A stretch of DNA of 64,000 bases from Nematopogon swammerdamellus (GCA_946902875.1 OX336340.1:17375566-17439565), one strand, 5' to 3'; shown: positions 10,400 through 22,481, counted from the stretch's first letter. Numbers and translations: made by a program. The notes: a model not told the origin generated them from the letters alone.

Positions 10400-11392
10400 C
10401 TTGAGTAATGATCCAGTGCGCGCCTGAATTCTAAAAGCGCCCCGGAATAAATATAAATGACATGATCATATTTTACCGCTCCTTTCCATCAAAATGCTGG
10501 GAGCCATAACGATGCATCGCACTTTGCGACGCCGCCGCCGCGTCTCTGTGGAATATGAAGTATAGCCTCTGAAGCGGGCGGCGACGGCGGGGGCGGGGCG
10601 CGGAGGCAGAGAGTGCGGTGGGGTAAGCACGGTTACCGCTGACTAACGCTTCAAAAAACAAATAATTCATAATATTGATGTACTAATGAAATTGGACGCA
10701 AAATGTAGCATTTTCGTAGATAGAAAGACATTGTGAAAATTGTGTTGTGTACTTGCGTAGATGTTACCCAATGATTAGATCGTATAAATTTCAATAACAA
10801 AATCCTATAACCTATAAATATATACAGAGTACCTAAGAACAAATTCAGCCGTTCTTTTTTTCTATGCAACTTTAGCATGAGTAGATTTGACTATAAAAAA
10901 CATTACCCTTATTTTTTCTGTACTGTGTATTCATATGTGTAGACTTACGAGTATAACTGGTGTTCCGTGAGTCAATTTTTTATGTAAATACTTTTATAAT
11001 AGCACAGTAAGTCTGCCTTAATAAATTTAAAAAAAATGCAAATTATGAATACTGATTATTCTATATTTTATTTATTCAGATAGTATTTATGCCGATTACG
11101 GCAGGGTTGTAAATATAAATTCCTTAGCGTTGGAACTGTCTTGCCTAACCTAACCTTACTCTGTTACAGCCCCGGTAGAAGGAAAGGAAAGAGATGGTTC
11201 TCTCTAAGGACACCGCATCTCTGTGAAACCTGTGTTCACAAGACCTGAGCTAGAGTGTGTACAGTCGTATCAATCTATCTAGACACGACAACACTTTTAT
11301 AGGAATTGACTTCGGCTTAATCTCCTGCTGGACTATTACAATATTTTGTTCATGTGGGAATTCGCTTCCTTTTTATAATTTGTTTGATTTTC
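10400..11392. other. unassigned DNA with a GC-rich patch
   Basis: No gene recognised. GC-rich island at about 10518-10615 (gcgggcggcgacggcggg). The rest is AT-rich. Confidence 0.4.
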
Positions 11393-11702
11393 GTATCCCG
11401 TACGGAAGCCTATTACTATACCTACGCCGTCGTTCTGTCCGTCCGTCCGTCCGTCCGTCCGTCCTTCCGTCCGTCCGTCTGTCCGACCGAGGGCTGTATC
11501 TCTTGAACCGTAATAGGTAGCCCGTTGAAATTTTCACAGAATATGTGTTATGATGGCGGATATAACAACAAATAATAAAAAATTCAAATAAGTAAAAAAT
11601 AAGGGGGGTTCCCATACAACAAACGTGTTTTTTTTTTTCAATGTTTCTTTTGAGGAGCGGAAACCCCGGTGCGCGAGTCTGACTCGCACTTGGCCGGTTT
11701 TT
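11393..11702 (+). repeat. repeat G, copy 1 (near full length)
   Basis: Starts 'cgtatcccgtacggaagcc', then 'tattactatacctacg', a (CCGT)n stretch at 11430-11482, 'cttgaaccgtaatag', 'ttgaaattttcacag', 'cccatacaacaaacg', and ends 'ctcgcacttggccggttttt'. This is one of the commonest interspersed repeats in Lepidoptera; seven other copies lie in the window. Confidence 0.7.
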
Positions 11703-11732
11703 ACTCATAGATGTTGACCTTACCTTAATCGC

Positions 11733-12075
11733 GAGACCAAGCTCAGAGAGGTGCCATGCCAGCTCTTAGTGGGACAAAAAGGTCGTCGTCTTATTTTATA
11801 ACACGCCTCTTTAAGATGCCCAACTTATATGTTAGTAGGGAACACACTAACCGGAATTATTTCCATATCTTCGCCGTACGACACAGGAACGATTGTGAAA
11901 AGCGATGTTCTCAGAAGTTGGGTTTCAACAACATAAGGATGTTCCGAGTGAATCCGGCGGGTGTGGCCGATACGGATCGGGGCAGCAGGGATAAGGGAAG
12001 CCAGTTCATCGGAGCACCGGCCACTGTAGTACCTATAAAACAGGCTAAGGGAACCGATTGTTCGCCTGCGGCGCA
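11733..12075 (-). pseudogene. LINE C1 tail (CR1/jockey-like), frameshifted
   Basis: The minus strand reads 'HPYVVETQLLRTSLFT', 'RTAKIWK', 'PVSVFPTNI', 'KLGIFKRRV' and 'SWHGTSLSLVSR' across more than one frame. The pattern HPY-h-h, R-T-x(2)-h-W-N-x-LP-x-S-V-F-P, Y-N-L-G-x-F-K is the typical ORF2 end of CR1/jockey-like LINEs. Other pieces of the family lie at 35404-35560, 58185-58315 and 59325-59400. At least one frameshift and several stops make it a relic. Confidence 0.6.
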
Positions 12076-13807
12076 ATGATTCAAATCCCTCCGTTAGTTA
12101 AAGCCTACCAGCTAGTAAGGTAATGAAGAGATCTATTTTCTAAACTCATTGAATTCTAACTCACTATGTATCAAAATCGTCTGAGCGAGGTCTACAGCGG
12201 TTTATTTACCTGCTGGAAAAAGGAAAGAGCGACGCCAAAACACAGCGGTGCTTTCACGTTTATACCGGAAAACCCAATTATGAAATGAATGAGAACAGCG
12301 TCTGAAATTTTGCGCATGTGATTGTAATTTTCTGCGGAAACTGTCCTGCGTCTTCGTATTCATTGCATTACAATATACCTCTTTTAATTACCTTGCAATA
12401 TTTTAGTATGAGGTAGACTTAAAATATTTGTTATTTTTATAAAAACAATTAAGAAAGATTTATTTTTCAGTTAAAACATTTGTTTAGCCTAAATTACACT
12501 ATTTCTTAGAAACTATACCACTTAAGAAAATTTTAAGGCTAACACGTTCGTTAATTTGTAGTCTGCGTGCCTTACGTATTATACTTATATAAATAATTAT
12601 AGAAGCCAAAATATGTTTTGTTATGTTGTACATACTTAATAAATTTAAAAACAATTTATTCGATAAAATTAAATATCGAAATATCCAGTACGTACACGGA
12701 GCTATGTAGCAGACGGCTCATCCCTCGGGAGAGAGCCAGAGTTCCGAGCGACTAGATTGGATTAGCAGTCCATTACTTAATAAAAATAGATACAAAAGAA
12801 ATTATAATGAAACAAAGAACAATCTCACAGTAAAGATGTTCCTCCTCGAGATTATTTAAATAGCCCTCGAGCGCCCGCCCGCCCTCCGCGATCCCGCCCG
12901 CCCGCAGATAAGCTCGTCTCGTGAACATCGCTGCGGAAAATGTTCCATTCGATCTCAGTTTCCATTTGTTTATGGTGTGACCGCCGCCTTCCCAAACCTC
13001 TCCTCTCCGTCCCCTCTTCCCTCGAGACCGAGAACCGTCCCTCGACCCTTTGGCGGCGGCGGAGGCTGCGCACAGTGTAGCGACTCTTAAGGAAAGTCCG
13101 CACGTGGCCCTATTTAGCGAACCTTCTCCAATCTTGAAAATCAAATCACTGAAATAGAATTCACGGGTCCACGGATATGACAGATCTAGTCCTCGTTGGT
13201 TATAGCTAATAATTGTAGTATTTTTTTGTATTTTTTCACTAATAAAAAATCATTGAGAAAAATTCTAACTGCATGGAAATAAAAAGTCCAAACGGATCAT
13301 GAACTGAATGTTTACTCCGAAGATCAAACAGAAAAAGTTCAGAAGTCAATAGTCGAAATAAAAATTAAAGTACCTATGTTACCTTATCGGTAATTTTTTT
13401 TTTCTTGTGTTTTTGTGTAGTTATGGACAAATTATTTATCTGAAATAAAGAAGTTTTTTTTTAATATTTATTTTATACATACTTACTAATAGCGTTCACA
13501 AAACATTTCATCTTGATATTATCTTCATTCTTTTCCTAGAAAAAAAGGTTTGAAGGCAAAATCTTATTTTCGTCACACTGTGCAGCGGTGAGCGTTTATC
13601 GCAATAAATAAAATATTTCTAAGTGGCCATATCGACGAACGTACCTAGTTCATTTCTACTTATAATATATTTTATTCCGTGTACATAAAAAAACTATTTT
13701 ATGGCCAGAATATTTAATTCTGATGAAGTAAATAATTGTTCAGTGCTAGGTGGGGTGCACTGAATTCAATGCAAATAATTATTCATCAATATTGTCCAAA
13801 AAATTTT
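12076..13807. other. unassigned DNA with a GC-rich patch
   Basis: No gene recognised. The region 12865-13080 is GC-rich; the 123- and 83-codon minus frames over it are composition effects. A short direct run of 'aatagccctcgagcgcc' leads into it. The rest is AT-rich. Confidence 0.4.
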
Positions 13808-13863
13808 GATTCGTCGTAAAAAACATCTGGACAAATTTCGTCCAGATGTTTTTTTACGGAATC
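13808..13863. repeat. hairpin, about 23-bp arms
   Basis: 'aaaacatctgga' on the left and 'tccagatgttttt' on the right, extended outward by gattc/gaatc. The loop is about 9 nt. Confidence 0.65.
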
Positions 13864-14756
13864 TGACATCGATGACTACGTCACCAGCTATTGCTAGATA
13901 TTTCCGTCAGATCAGAAGCTCGATGACTGGCTCGTAAAAATTTTTTTAATCGTTGTGTTTTTATGGGTATCCGAAATTTCGACGTTTTTTCTATAATTAT
14001 TTTTTTTAATTTAATTTTTTTTATTTGTCGCAATACAATGCAATGTTTCAGGGTAGAAAAAATTTACGATAAAACACACAGCTAAAACAAGATGTAGCTT
14101 CTTCCAATATTTAAGTTTCGGATCGGCGGCAATTCGCTACCTATGTTTTACGAGCGCTGGGTCTAGTGGCCGATAGTAATAAATAAGATTTCGCCGGCGA
14201 ACGAAGCCGTTCTAAAAAGTAGTATAATATTTTTATACGTCTAGAAACATCAATAGCCCGTCCTTGTCTTCTCATCCAATACAGAGTGTTGGCAGTAAAC
14301 AATATTTCAGAAACAATTTCGGGAGTAGGTAAAACAGGCAATTAAAAAAAAAAGCTTACACGCAGAGGGTTCTGTAGCTATTTTCTTCTTGCACGCATAG
14401 CGAGTGAACGCAGCGATCAAATTGAAAATGTATATTTTTTTAGATTTATTGAGCTTCACATTCCGGAGCAATCACCTCGAACAGCGCTTGTGACAGACAG
14501 ACGGACGGACTGACAGACACCTCACTGATTTTATAAGCATTCCTAACCGCTTCGCTAACTGCGGAATGCAACACGACACCAATAATAATTTGGTTTACCA
14601 ATTATATCGAACAAAATAGAAGAGTAGCAGTTGATATTTAATATTCTCTGCATATTATGAAAACCATATCTTTTTTACGTGGAATATCGCTGTGAAGACT
14701 CTACATAACACTAGTTTGCTAAACAAATTATTTTTATTTTGTTAATGTTACAATAA
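13864..14756. other. unassigned DNA; diffuse repeat at about 14400-14590
   Basis: 14400-14590 has the look of a decayed interspersed repeat (gacagacagacggacgg followed by 'cctaaccgcttcgc'). Nothing else recognised. Confidence 0.35.
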
Positions 14757-15010
14757 GTGGTTGGGTCAAGGGCCAGATCCAGAAGGCAGCCCTGCTCGAC
14801 ACTGCACGCATCGTCCGGAGGTTTCTCTCTTTGGGACCCGAGCGTCGGTAGCCTGGGTTCGCCCCTCCGCCGCCGCGCCGGTGGTGGAAGCTCCGTTTAT
14901 ATTTTTTATATTAATTTTAGGTATATATATGTATTTTTAACGTTGTATATGTAAAATCTATGTAAATATTATAAATGTGTAAATAAAGAAAAGAATAAAA
15001 TTACAAAATA
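14757..15010 (+). pseudogene. LINE ORF2 extreme C-terminus and 3' UTR (R1/jockey type)
   Basis: The plus frame starting near 14765 reads 'QKAALLDTARIVRRFLSLG' and stops at a TAG soon after. 'ALL-x-TA-R-hVRRFL' is a common ending of R1/jockey-like LINE proteins in insects. It is followed by an AT-rich 3' UTR with aataaag and an A-rich tail ending near 15010. Strong 5' truncation. Clade uncertain. Confidence 0.5.
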
Positions 15011-15674
15011 ACAAAAGAAAAAATTTTTTTTCCAAATGTTCTTATAAGGCATAGGTCAGAAAGTATCGCTCCAGCAGCGTTTTATCAATATAATAACCTT
15101 AATTCTCGGCTACACGTTTTACTTGAAGTACCTACTGTAAGTACGACAAGTAAGACAACAATAAATCTTATCAGAACTTTAAAAAAAGCGCCTACACCTA
15201 CCATGTCCGCGGTCGTCATTTAACACAAAGCTTCGTGTAATACGAGCAGAGATGAGATATAGATAAAATCGATAGGGAGCAAACCGAAGAGCGGGCGACG
15301 CCGCCGCCGCGCCGCCGCGACGCCCATACCGCTACTACGACGACGCGGCGCCGCGACGTCGACCAGAAAAAAAGAATAGGTTGGGTTGGGAACTGAAAGC
15401 TGCGACGGCTCGTAGAATTTTTTCTTCATTTCCAAGCACTTTCTTGGTAATTTTTTTTTTCTCACTCAGCATCTGGTTGGGGTTTTTTGCCTCGCAGTGG
15501 GCACTTAGCTCGGTTCCGCCGACCCCATTACCCGAACTTTAAGTTTGGCTTTATGATCAATTTTGTGGAAGTTTCTCACTTTTTCACACTTGACAAATTG
15601 TTTTTTTAAATATAGTTTTCAGGCTGCATTCTTTTTTTATTTTGTTTATATTATAATGGGCGGCAAATTTTTAG
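15011..15674. other. unassigned DNA with a GC-rich patch
   Basis: GC-rich island at about 15290-15365 (ccgccgccgcgccgccgcg). The minus frame 15220-15465 over it is not recognisable as a protein. Confidence 0.4.
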
Positions 15675-15970
15675 GTTTCCATCCCCGTACGTAAATATAT
15701 TATTAAGCCTACGTCGTCTGTTTGTCTGCCTTTCTGTCCGTCCGTCCACTTACCTAAAAAAAATGTGTTAAAAGAACATTGAACCGACTTCAAACCCTAA
15801 TGATAATTGGCGAACAAATCGAGTAACATACAAACAAAAAAAAACATACAGACGAATTGAGAACCTCCTCCTATTTTGGAAGTCGGTTACGTGGTCACCC
15901 CCACGTGACCACTTACGTGGCGGCGCAGAAACCGGGTATGCGAGTCCGCGCACTTGGCCGGTTTTTAAGG
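15675..15970 (+). repeat. repeat G, copy 2, interrupted
   Basis: The left end ('cgtacgtaaatatattattaagcctacg', with a ctgtccgtccgtcc stretch) and the right end ('cgcacttggccggtttt') of repeat G are present. The middle (15779-15895) is replaced by another element bounded by 'accgacttcaaaccc' and 'ggaagtcggtta'. Confidence 0.6.
15779..15895. mobile_element. small 'accgacttc' inverted-repeat element inside repeat G
   Basis: Inverted ends: accgacttc on the left, gaagtcggt on the right. The interior shows 'gacgaattgagaacctcc', also seen in inverted form near 40090 ('gttctcaattcgtc'). Related ends bound the foldback at 40351-40514. Confidence 0.45.
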
Positions 15971-16689
15971 ATCCGTCCGACCATGTTATCTGTAGGTAAT
16001 GGTATTGAAAATAAAAGTACATCAATGAAGCTGATATGCTATACAAGCTGATAGACGTAATGTATTGTTTGCCATCGGCAGGGTTTTGGGCGAGGTTTTG
16101 GGTGAGCCACATGATGACCAAATTGTACATATTTATTTAAAATTGCATCAAGCAGTCGCTAACTCTTCGAGATCAATGACACTGCTGATTGTATGAATGT
16201 ACTGTGGGGCTCGTATAGCAACACTTCTTCGCTAAATCCCTAAAAATCTTTAATAAAAAAAACCATTTTATGCCCAACATTGAGTCTACCCAGATTATTT
16301 TCCGACTTCAAAAAAGAGTATACCGTAGGTACATCTTCACTTTATTTCTCATTTGCGTCTCTCGACTCCTCTCTTTCGTCTTCTACGTTCATCAATCTAT
16401 TTCTCTCCCCCACAATATCGCTTACCCACCTTCAGTGCGAGGATTCCAATAAAACGTTAAAAAGTTTGACCTGACACGCCGACACCCAGCCCTCCCTCCC
16501 TCTCTCCTTCTGTCTCACTCTATCTATCTCTCTCTTTCATTCTTTCACTCCTAGACCCCCAACTCCCTAAAGTAGGAGTTCGAATAGCTCATTGGTCTGA
16601 GCATTATTTTTATAGTTAATCTTTCCATAAAGACGACCGATTGTTCCCTGGCTTCGTCGAACGACAGACAGACGAAACACCAAGCTGAC
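15971..16689. other. unassigned DNA
   Basis: Contains a pyrimidine-rich run (tctc repeats, about 16500-16550). No gene recognised. Confidence 0.4.
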
Positions 16690-16810
16690 GAGCACAAATC
16701 AAATCAAATATACTTTATTGTACACCATAAAAACATGGAACACAAAAGGCGAGTTTAATGCAACGTAGCATTCTTTACAAACTAACCTTTGGGATGTGGA
16801 GAAGCGCATG
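16690..16810 (-). repeat. LINE 3'-UTR fragment
   Basis: Reverse of the 3' end also seen at about 30420-30510 and 23450-23515: 'ttaaactcgcctttt', then 'ggtgtacaataaagt' and a TTTGATTTGA-type tail. No coding part remains. Confidence 0.45.
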
Positions 16811-17154
16811 GTGGACAATTCAGTGCAAAAGTAAGGTGTGAAGAACTATGAAATAAATGGACACACACATATAAATATATACATACATAAAATAAATAGT
16901 TTAAGGTACGTACATATTATATTTATGTAAAAATTACATAATACACAAATATATTTGTGTGTTACAAATATATAACTATAAAAATATATACATAATTTAT
17001 ATTATAAAACCAACCGAAAAGAAGTTACATGCAAGAACGTAATTATGTAAAATTAAATTGTGTTACTCATCGTCATCGGAATCAGATAGAACCAGTTTGC
17101 GAAACGTCATTGCCGTCACGGATTGCCGTTCTAAATTGAATGCATTTTACGTTG
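16811..17154. other. AT-rich DNA
   Basis: Low-complexity AT-rich stretch with tata and acat runs. No gene. Confidence 0.5.
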
Positions 17155-17335
17155 TTACTGTAGGGCCCTTCCTTTTACCTTACTCTAGGTGGTAGAGTTT
17201 AACCCGACCGGATTGCTACCACCGCCCTGAATGAAAGGTCGGTCGAAGAGGTTCGTGTTTTCGTCAGATTCAGTGTTGTTGACAGGACAGAAGCACTGAA
17301 AATAGCACCTAGATGAACAAGGTGTTATGGGCCAA
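17155..17335 (+). repeat. SINE A, body fragment
   Basis: Keeps 'cttaccttactctaggtggtag', 'gaatgaaaggtcggtcga', 'agaagcactgaaa' and 'aaggtgttatgggcc'. The tRNA/5S head is missing. Confidence 0.6.
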
Positions 17336-17756
17336 GGTTGACTTGAAGAAAACTTTATAAGAGATAAGTCCGCCTTTGCACATCGTGTTAATGTTCTAAA
17401 GTGCTTATTTCTGTTAAATGTTTCTTGGAGCAACAAAGTATTTTCTATCTATCTATCTCTCTATTACTTTCTTTCGCCTCCACGACAAGTTGGTACCCCC
17501 TCGACTTAATGTGAGTATATATTTCCCTGGAAGTTGCTATTGGAGCGAGTTTCACTCGCTTGTAACGAGGCTACGATGCTTTGTTCTGTCACAGACTTTA
17601 GTCGACTTGAAGGACTGAGTTATTAATTAAATGTTAACAACGTGTATTAATGTAAATACACGCATGTTTACTAGTATGTATGTATATATTTGATGAAATA
17701 TAGATCAACTGAGAGGCAATAAGGTAAAAAGGTTTTTCAATTTGAATTGAGCAATA

Positions 17757-18155
17757 TTTTTACCCGACTGGAGGGTAATGTTTCACTCGCGCGAGTATCA
17801 TAGGTTACCACATTTTTCCAAGTGCAAAATGGCGGCCGTTAGGCGCCATATTGTCAACTTTGAAAATAGTTTTTCTTCACACCCAACCAGTGGAAAAGCG
17901 AAAAGGCGATTTTAAAAATATAACATACCTAATGTTTTAAAACTAAAATGATGAAATAAAAAATATAATAAAAAAATTATAAAAGCTGACTGCTACAAAA
18001 ATTAAGGAAACAAGAAGAGATCAGTAGAAAACGCTACAACATTTTCTACTGATCTACTGATCCCTCTGGATTCGAATAGACAGATATCCCGACTATAACC
18101 ATTTCTACTGATCTTTCCTTGTCTCCTTAATTTTTTGTAGCAGTCGGGTTTTATA
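17757..18155. mobile_element. repeat D, copy 2, with both ends and an internal hairpin
   Basis: Starts 'ttttacccgactgg' and ends 'agcagtcgggtttta', which supports inverted ends for the family. It carries 'aaatggcggccgttagg'. The right part holds an inverted repeat: 'gctgactgctacaaaaattaagg' near 17985 against 'cttaattttttgtagcagtcgg' near 18125. Confidence 0.55.
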
Positions 18156-18791
18156 ATTTTTTTGTTTTATTTTTGTGTTTCCTGTCGGGTGTCCCTGTGT
18201 GGCTCGCGTGCGTTCTAGTTTAGTTCTATAGCTTTACTTTTAGAGCCGACTTGCCAATACGCACAATGTTTCATTAGAAATAAATATCCCGTGTTTTTAA
18301 AGTAAAGTGTATGCTAAATAAATATTAATTTTCTCCTTTTCTTATCTCTCTGTTCCTTTTCTTTGATTTGAAATGGCTGCTTTCCAACGACCTGTGGTGG
18401 TGGCTTCAAAGCGCTCTATCGAAGACTTACCATTTTTATTTTTGCAAATTTTCGTATTGATAGACATTCAAAGGAGGGTTGATTAATTTGTCAGTGTTTT
18501 TCTTTGTTGCGGCATAAAACCCAAAATTCGAATTTCGAATGTACGCAGACCATGCACGTGTTGTGCCGTGCGCCGTCGTGCGCACAGAACAACATCGGAC
18601 GGACCGATTTTGATCCGATTGTGAGTGATCGATGGATCTTGATTTTATTCTCTCTATTCCTCTTTTTTGATTTCAAACTATCTATGTGTACATGCATGCA
18701 TCACAAGTAAGAACGCATCAATTGTATCGGTATTCTCGAAAAATGAGGCCATACATACATCACATGAATATGTAGTCCGCTGCTCTACCAA
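18156..18791. other. unassigned DNA
   Basis: No gene or repeat recognised. Confidence 0.45.
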
Positions 18792-19028
18792 TTTTTTTTT
18801 TTTTTTATGGAAACTGACACGGTTGGCTACATCACCTACAACATCCGTGATGTCAGCCCATAACACCAGGTGAACTTGGTGCCATGTCAGTGCTTCCCTT
18901 CGGTCGTGCCGGCTACACTGAACTGGACGGAAAACACAAACTATTTACATAGCCGTTTCGGCCGACCTTTCATTCAGTGCGGTGGTACCAGCCCGGGCGG
19001 GTGAAACCCTACCACCTAGTAATATAAG
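18792..19028 (-). repeat. SINE A, 3' two thirds
   Basis: The T run at 18792-18806 is the A tail of a minus-strand copy. Then come 'tgacacggttggctac', 'gtgatgtcagccca' and 'tgcggtggtaccagcccg', ending at the 'taccacctagtaa' module. At 19029 it joins directly to the 3' end of repeat F. Confidence 0.7.
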
Positions 19029-19095
19029 AAGGGATTCATATCCCTTAGTCGCCTTTTACGACATACACGGGGAGAGATGCAGTGGGGCTATTCTT
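19029..19095 (+). repeat. repeat F, 3' end only
   Basis: 'cttagtcgccttttacgac', 'cacggggagagatgcagtgg'. Directly fused to the SINE A fragment. Confidence 0.6.
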
Positions 19096-20682
19096 TCTTC
19101 ATCCGTGCACCACTGTTTTATCGTCTTTAACACATGTTCAGATGAACACTTTAACAATAGAACGAATACAATAACCGTTCAAATGTCTCCGCGTCACAAA
19201 GCGAACTGCGTACGCAAATTCGTTTCAAACCGCAGACTGTCCTAAATCCCATCCCATTTAGCAGTAACGGGCGGCGCGGCGCGGCGGTGCGGCTCTGCGA
19301 GAGCCGGAGCACAGGCCAGGGGCCAGGGTAATGGAGACGGAATATGCGCTTGAAGATCTCTGCTTCGGATGGCCCTCCAACGCGACCGAGATGGAGAGCT
19401 AATCTAGGAGAGCGCAGAACCGGGAGGAAACCTGTAGGTACTTATATTCTAACCATAAATTGTATTTTTGTAAGAAGCAATGGCAAAGCTTTGAGGCCAC
19501 TATATATTGATTTTAAAAGTGAACATCTATTGGACTCTCAAACGTGGAAGGTTTTTTAACCAAACGTTTCCATTTCATTTCCGTTTCGTTTGTGTGCCTG
19601 AATATTTTAGACTTTTACTTTATTTATTAACTATATTACACGTTGTTATTAAAGAAGAAACATTTATAAAAATATATAAAAACAGTATAATAATCTTATC
19701 TATATCGTACCCAAGTCGCGTTAGTAAAACTAATTAGGATTAAGCCTGTCTTTGTTTTTATGGCGTTCACTGAAGCCAGTCATAAAGACAGCGTGACTCC
19801 GAGCCGAGCTCCCGACGTAGGTCGACAGGGTAAGCCCGCAGGTGCGGAAGCCAAAGTAACAGAAAGTGTTCTGTGTGTTGTTTTCAAAAATAATTTTAAT
19901 TATCTTCATGGTAATTAAACTGTGTACTCGCTCGTCAGATTAATTTAGTAGGTACTTTAGTAGGTGATATTTTCCGAGACAAATAACAATTCCTACCTAA
20001 GATAAGTGAATCGATGATTTTTAAAACCCCACAAGTAACTAAACTAAACTTTACAAGAGAAAGAATAAACTGTACAACTTTTGTAAACGGATGTCAAACA
20101 TATTTGAATCCGATGTCTAGTTTAGGATTTATAGCTATTTTAGATTTCTGTAGATATGGGTACGTACCTGAAGAAAACATTTCAGTTTTGATACCCACTC
20201 GCAATTTTTGTTTTTCACTTGTGGTGTTTTACAACTCAACGGCGTTTTCACGTCTATTTTTTCCCTATTAGATGAAGTATAGTCGTTGGGTTTTAATGCT
20301 CATCGTAAAGATGGGAAAAGACTAAAACAAAAAATGGAATAAAGTGAATTTCGGAAAATTTGTTGCTTATGGGGTTCTAAAAATCATCGATTCAAGTGAT
20401 TTGTTGTGTTATTATTTAATTGTTTAATATTATTATTTAATTTTTAAAATTTATTAAATTTTTAGTATAGATACATAGATTTATTTTAGAAATAAAATAG
20501 TTATATTATGATAATGATCAATACACAATTAAAACTATCTTTGAAATAAGTAAATAACATAACATAATTAAAAATATAATAAAACTTATTTGCTTAAAAT
20601 AGGCCATATATTTATTTAATTAAAAGTTGAAATAAAATTGCCAGTGGAACTTGTGATCGAAAAACTGAATTAACTTGACGAA
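19096..20682. other. unassigned DNA with a small GC patch
   Basis: GC-rich at 19257-19335 (gcggcgcggcgcggcgg). From 19440 on it is AT-rich, with nothing recognisable. Confidence 0.4.
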
Positions 20683-20719
20683 GTAGTCTTCGCATTATAA
20701 TTTATAATGCGAAGACTAC
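20683..20719. repeat. perfect 37-bp palindrome with 1-nt spacer
   Basis: gtagtcttcgcattataa, one t, then the exact complement. It sits exactly where the minus-strand open frame of 20702-21040 ends. Confidence 0.8.
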
Positions 20720-21040
20720 AATATGTCGGACTGGCACCCCCTCAGGGGTGAAATTGGCTGCGCCTGAGACTTCCACCTCGGGCACAGACGACCAGTTCGG
20801 AAGTAATAAAAAATTTGTTTCTGTTTTAGTGTTCGTCACATGCACAATTTGCACTAACGGCACTTTCATACCATTCTTTTGCTCTATACCGTGTGCTTCA
20901 TAAACTTGTAGCGGTCGGTCGCGGCTTGTACGCACACTTGTCACGTACAAATCTCCGGCAGACATGACATGATCACACGCTTCGGCCGCTCGCTCGCACT
21001 CACCTGGCGAGCGGCGATCCGGGCTACATTGAGCAGCGAG
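20702..21040 (-). pseudogene. coding-like fragment of repeat E, unidentified
   Basis: A minus frame of about 113 codons before it enters SINE A. It includes 'NFLLLPNWSSVPEVEVSGA' and ends 'VRHIVVFAL' at the palindrome. Shorter diverged copies of 'cctcgggcacag..agttcggaag' occur at about 33320-33400 and 33820-33885, so it is a repeated sequence, not a unique exon. A 'ccag|gtgagt' donor-like site lies inside at about 21000-21010 on the minus strand. I do not recognise the protein; a transposon end is the simplest reading. Confidence 0.35.
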
Positions 21041-21372
21041 TGTCAGCCTCGATAGCTCAGTGGTGCTTGGATGTGTGACCGCTCGACCGTTGGAGGCTGA
21101 CCGTGGTTCGGATTCCACGTAAAACTGTAGGTCCCTACCCTTCTTACCTTACTAGGTGGGCGGGGTTTATCCCGGCCGGGTTGGTACCACCGCACTGAAA
21201 GAAACGTCGGTCGAAACGGCTATGTAAATAGTTCGTGTTTTCCGTCCAGTTCAGTGTAGCCGACATGAAATGAAGGGAAGCGCTGACACGGCACCTAGAT
21301 CACCCGGTGTTATGGGCTGACATCACGGATGTAGTAGGTGATGTAGCCAACCGTGTCAGTATCTATAAAAAG
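21041..21372 (+). repeat. SINE A, near full length but without most of the 5S core
   Basis: The A box 'tagctcagtggt' (21053-21064) runs straight into 'gcttggatgtgtgacc', so the segment between the A box and 5S box C is deleted. The B box 'ggttcggattcc' follows, then the full body to 'aaccgtgtcagt' and an A-rich end at 21361-21380. The body is one of the best preserved. Confidence 0.75.
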
Positions 21373-21961
21373 AAAAACAAATCGATCTGAAGAAAAAATA
21401 CGAAAAAATTCGATCTGTTTATATTTAAAAAAAAACTCTAAGGGGAATCTTACTCGGTTCTGCCTTATACATAGATTGCATTGCTGAACGGGTCATGAAA
21501 AAAAATGATGACGAACCATACTGAATATGCATATTATGCCTCAATGAAATATTGTTAATGTTGTGTGTTCTTTATGGCGAAATAAATATCTGAATCTGAA
21601 TCTGAATATCTAATCGGAACGACTCAGTCCGCTTCGCTGCGTAGTGCTGTCCTGTTCTCGCGCGGGTCAGTCGCTCACTGCGAGCTGAAGCCGCCAATTA
21701 ATCTTGACGAGGCACAATAACCGAATGAGCCGATTACCTCTCCCCGAACGATGAGAGATTAGCGGGAACGCTTCTCCCTCAACCCTACACATATATACAC
21801 AAATATAATACATAAGCACCTATATGTGCAAACAATACACGTGGAGTGTGGTAACATGTTTGAATAAATGTAAATAGTAGTTTTTTTTTACTTAAAAAAA
21901 TAAAACTCAGGCACCCATGTGACATACCTATAGGCAGCATCGAGCAATGTTAATTAATAAA
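21373..21961. other. unassigned DNA
   Basis: Contains a short retroposon-like end 'aataaatatctgaatctgaatctg' near 21580-21605. No gene. Confidence 0.4.
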
Positions 21962-22085
21962 TATATTTTCAACCGGCTAGCTATTACGGTTTCAAAGATA
22001 CAGCCATCATCGGACGGACGGACGGGCGGACAGACAGACGTTGTGGGCTTAGTAATAGGCTTCCGTAATGGGTACGGAAACCTAT
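21962..22085 (-). repeat. repeat G, copy 3 (5' part)
   Basis: Reverse copy: 'agctattacggtttcaaag', the gacggacggacgggcgg stretch, 'taataggcttccgta'. Confidence 0.6.
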
Positions 22086-22302
22086 AAACTAAACTGCTTA
22101 CCGGATCACTTGTTCATTCGTCAGTCCGTCAGTCCTTCAGTCTGTCTAGACGTCACAGGCTTCAACTTCTAATAACATTTTGGCTACTTGGCTAGCATAG
22201 CTCTCTATATATTCTATATGTATATTATTTCTTTTATTCATATACGTTTATATTGTAGCTTAGTTTCTGAAAGTTTTATTAACGTTCTCATAATTTGTAA
22301 AA

Positions 22303-22475
22303 AGTGCCCAGCAGCAAATAATGCGTGTCGATCTTTAGAAAGAAACAATCCGGTTGTAGAGCGTCGTCCCTGTCGCACAGAGACGTGCGAGTTCATGCGA
22401 CAGGGACAACGCTCTACAAGCGGATTGTCTCTTTCTAAATCCCGATGTAGTCCCTTTCTAAAGCTGCCGGGTACT
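22303..22475. mobile_element. hairpin MITE
   Basis: Inverted ends 'agtgcccagcagc' and 'gctgccgggtact'. Inside is a strong inverted repeat: 'tttagaaagaaacaatcc', 'ttgtagagcgt', 'ccctgtcgca' against the matching complement ending 'gtctctttctaaa'. A half copy is at 28327-28412. The RTE fragment lies against its right end. Confidence 0.6.
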
Positions 22476-22481
22476 GTATAC

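Noticed and set aside
11430..11482. Stand-alone (CCGT)n microsatellite
   Set aside because: It is an internal part of repeat G and recurs in the other copies as ctgt/ccgt runs.
20702..21118. 138-codon minus ORF as a host gene
   Set aside because: Its N-terminal part reads through the SINE A head, and the rest recurs as repeat E elsewhere in the window.
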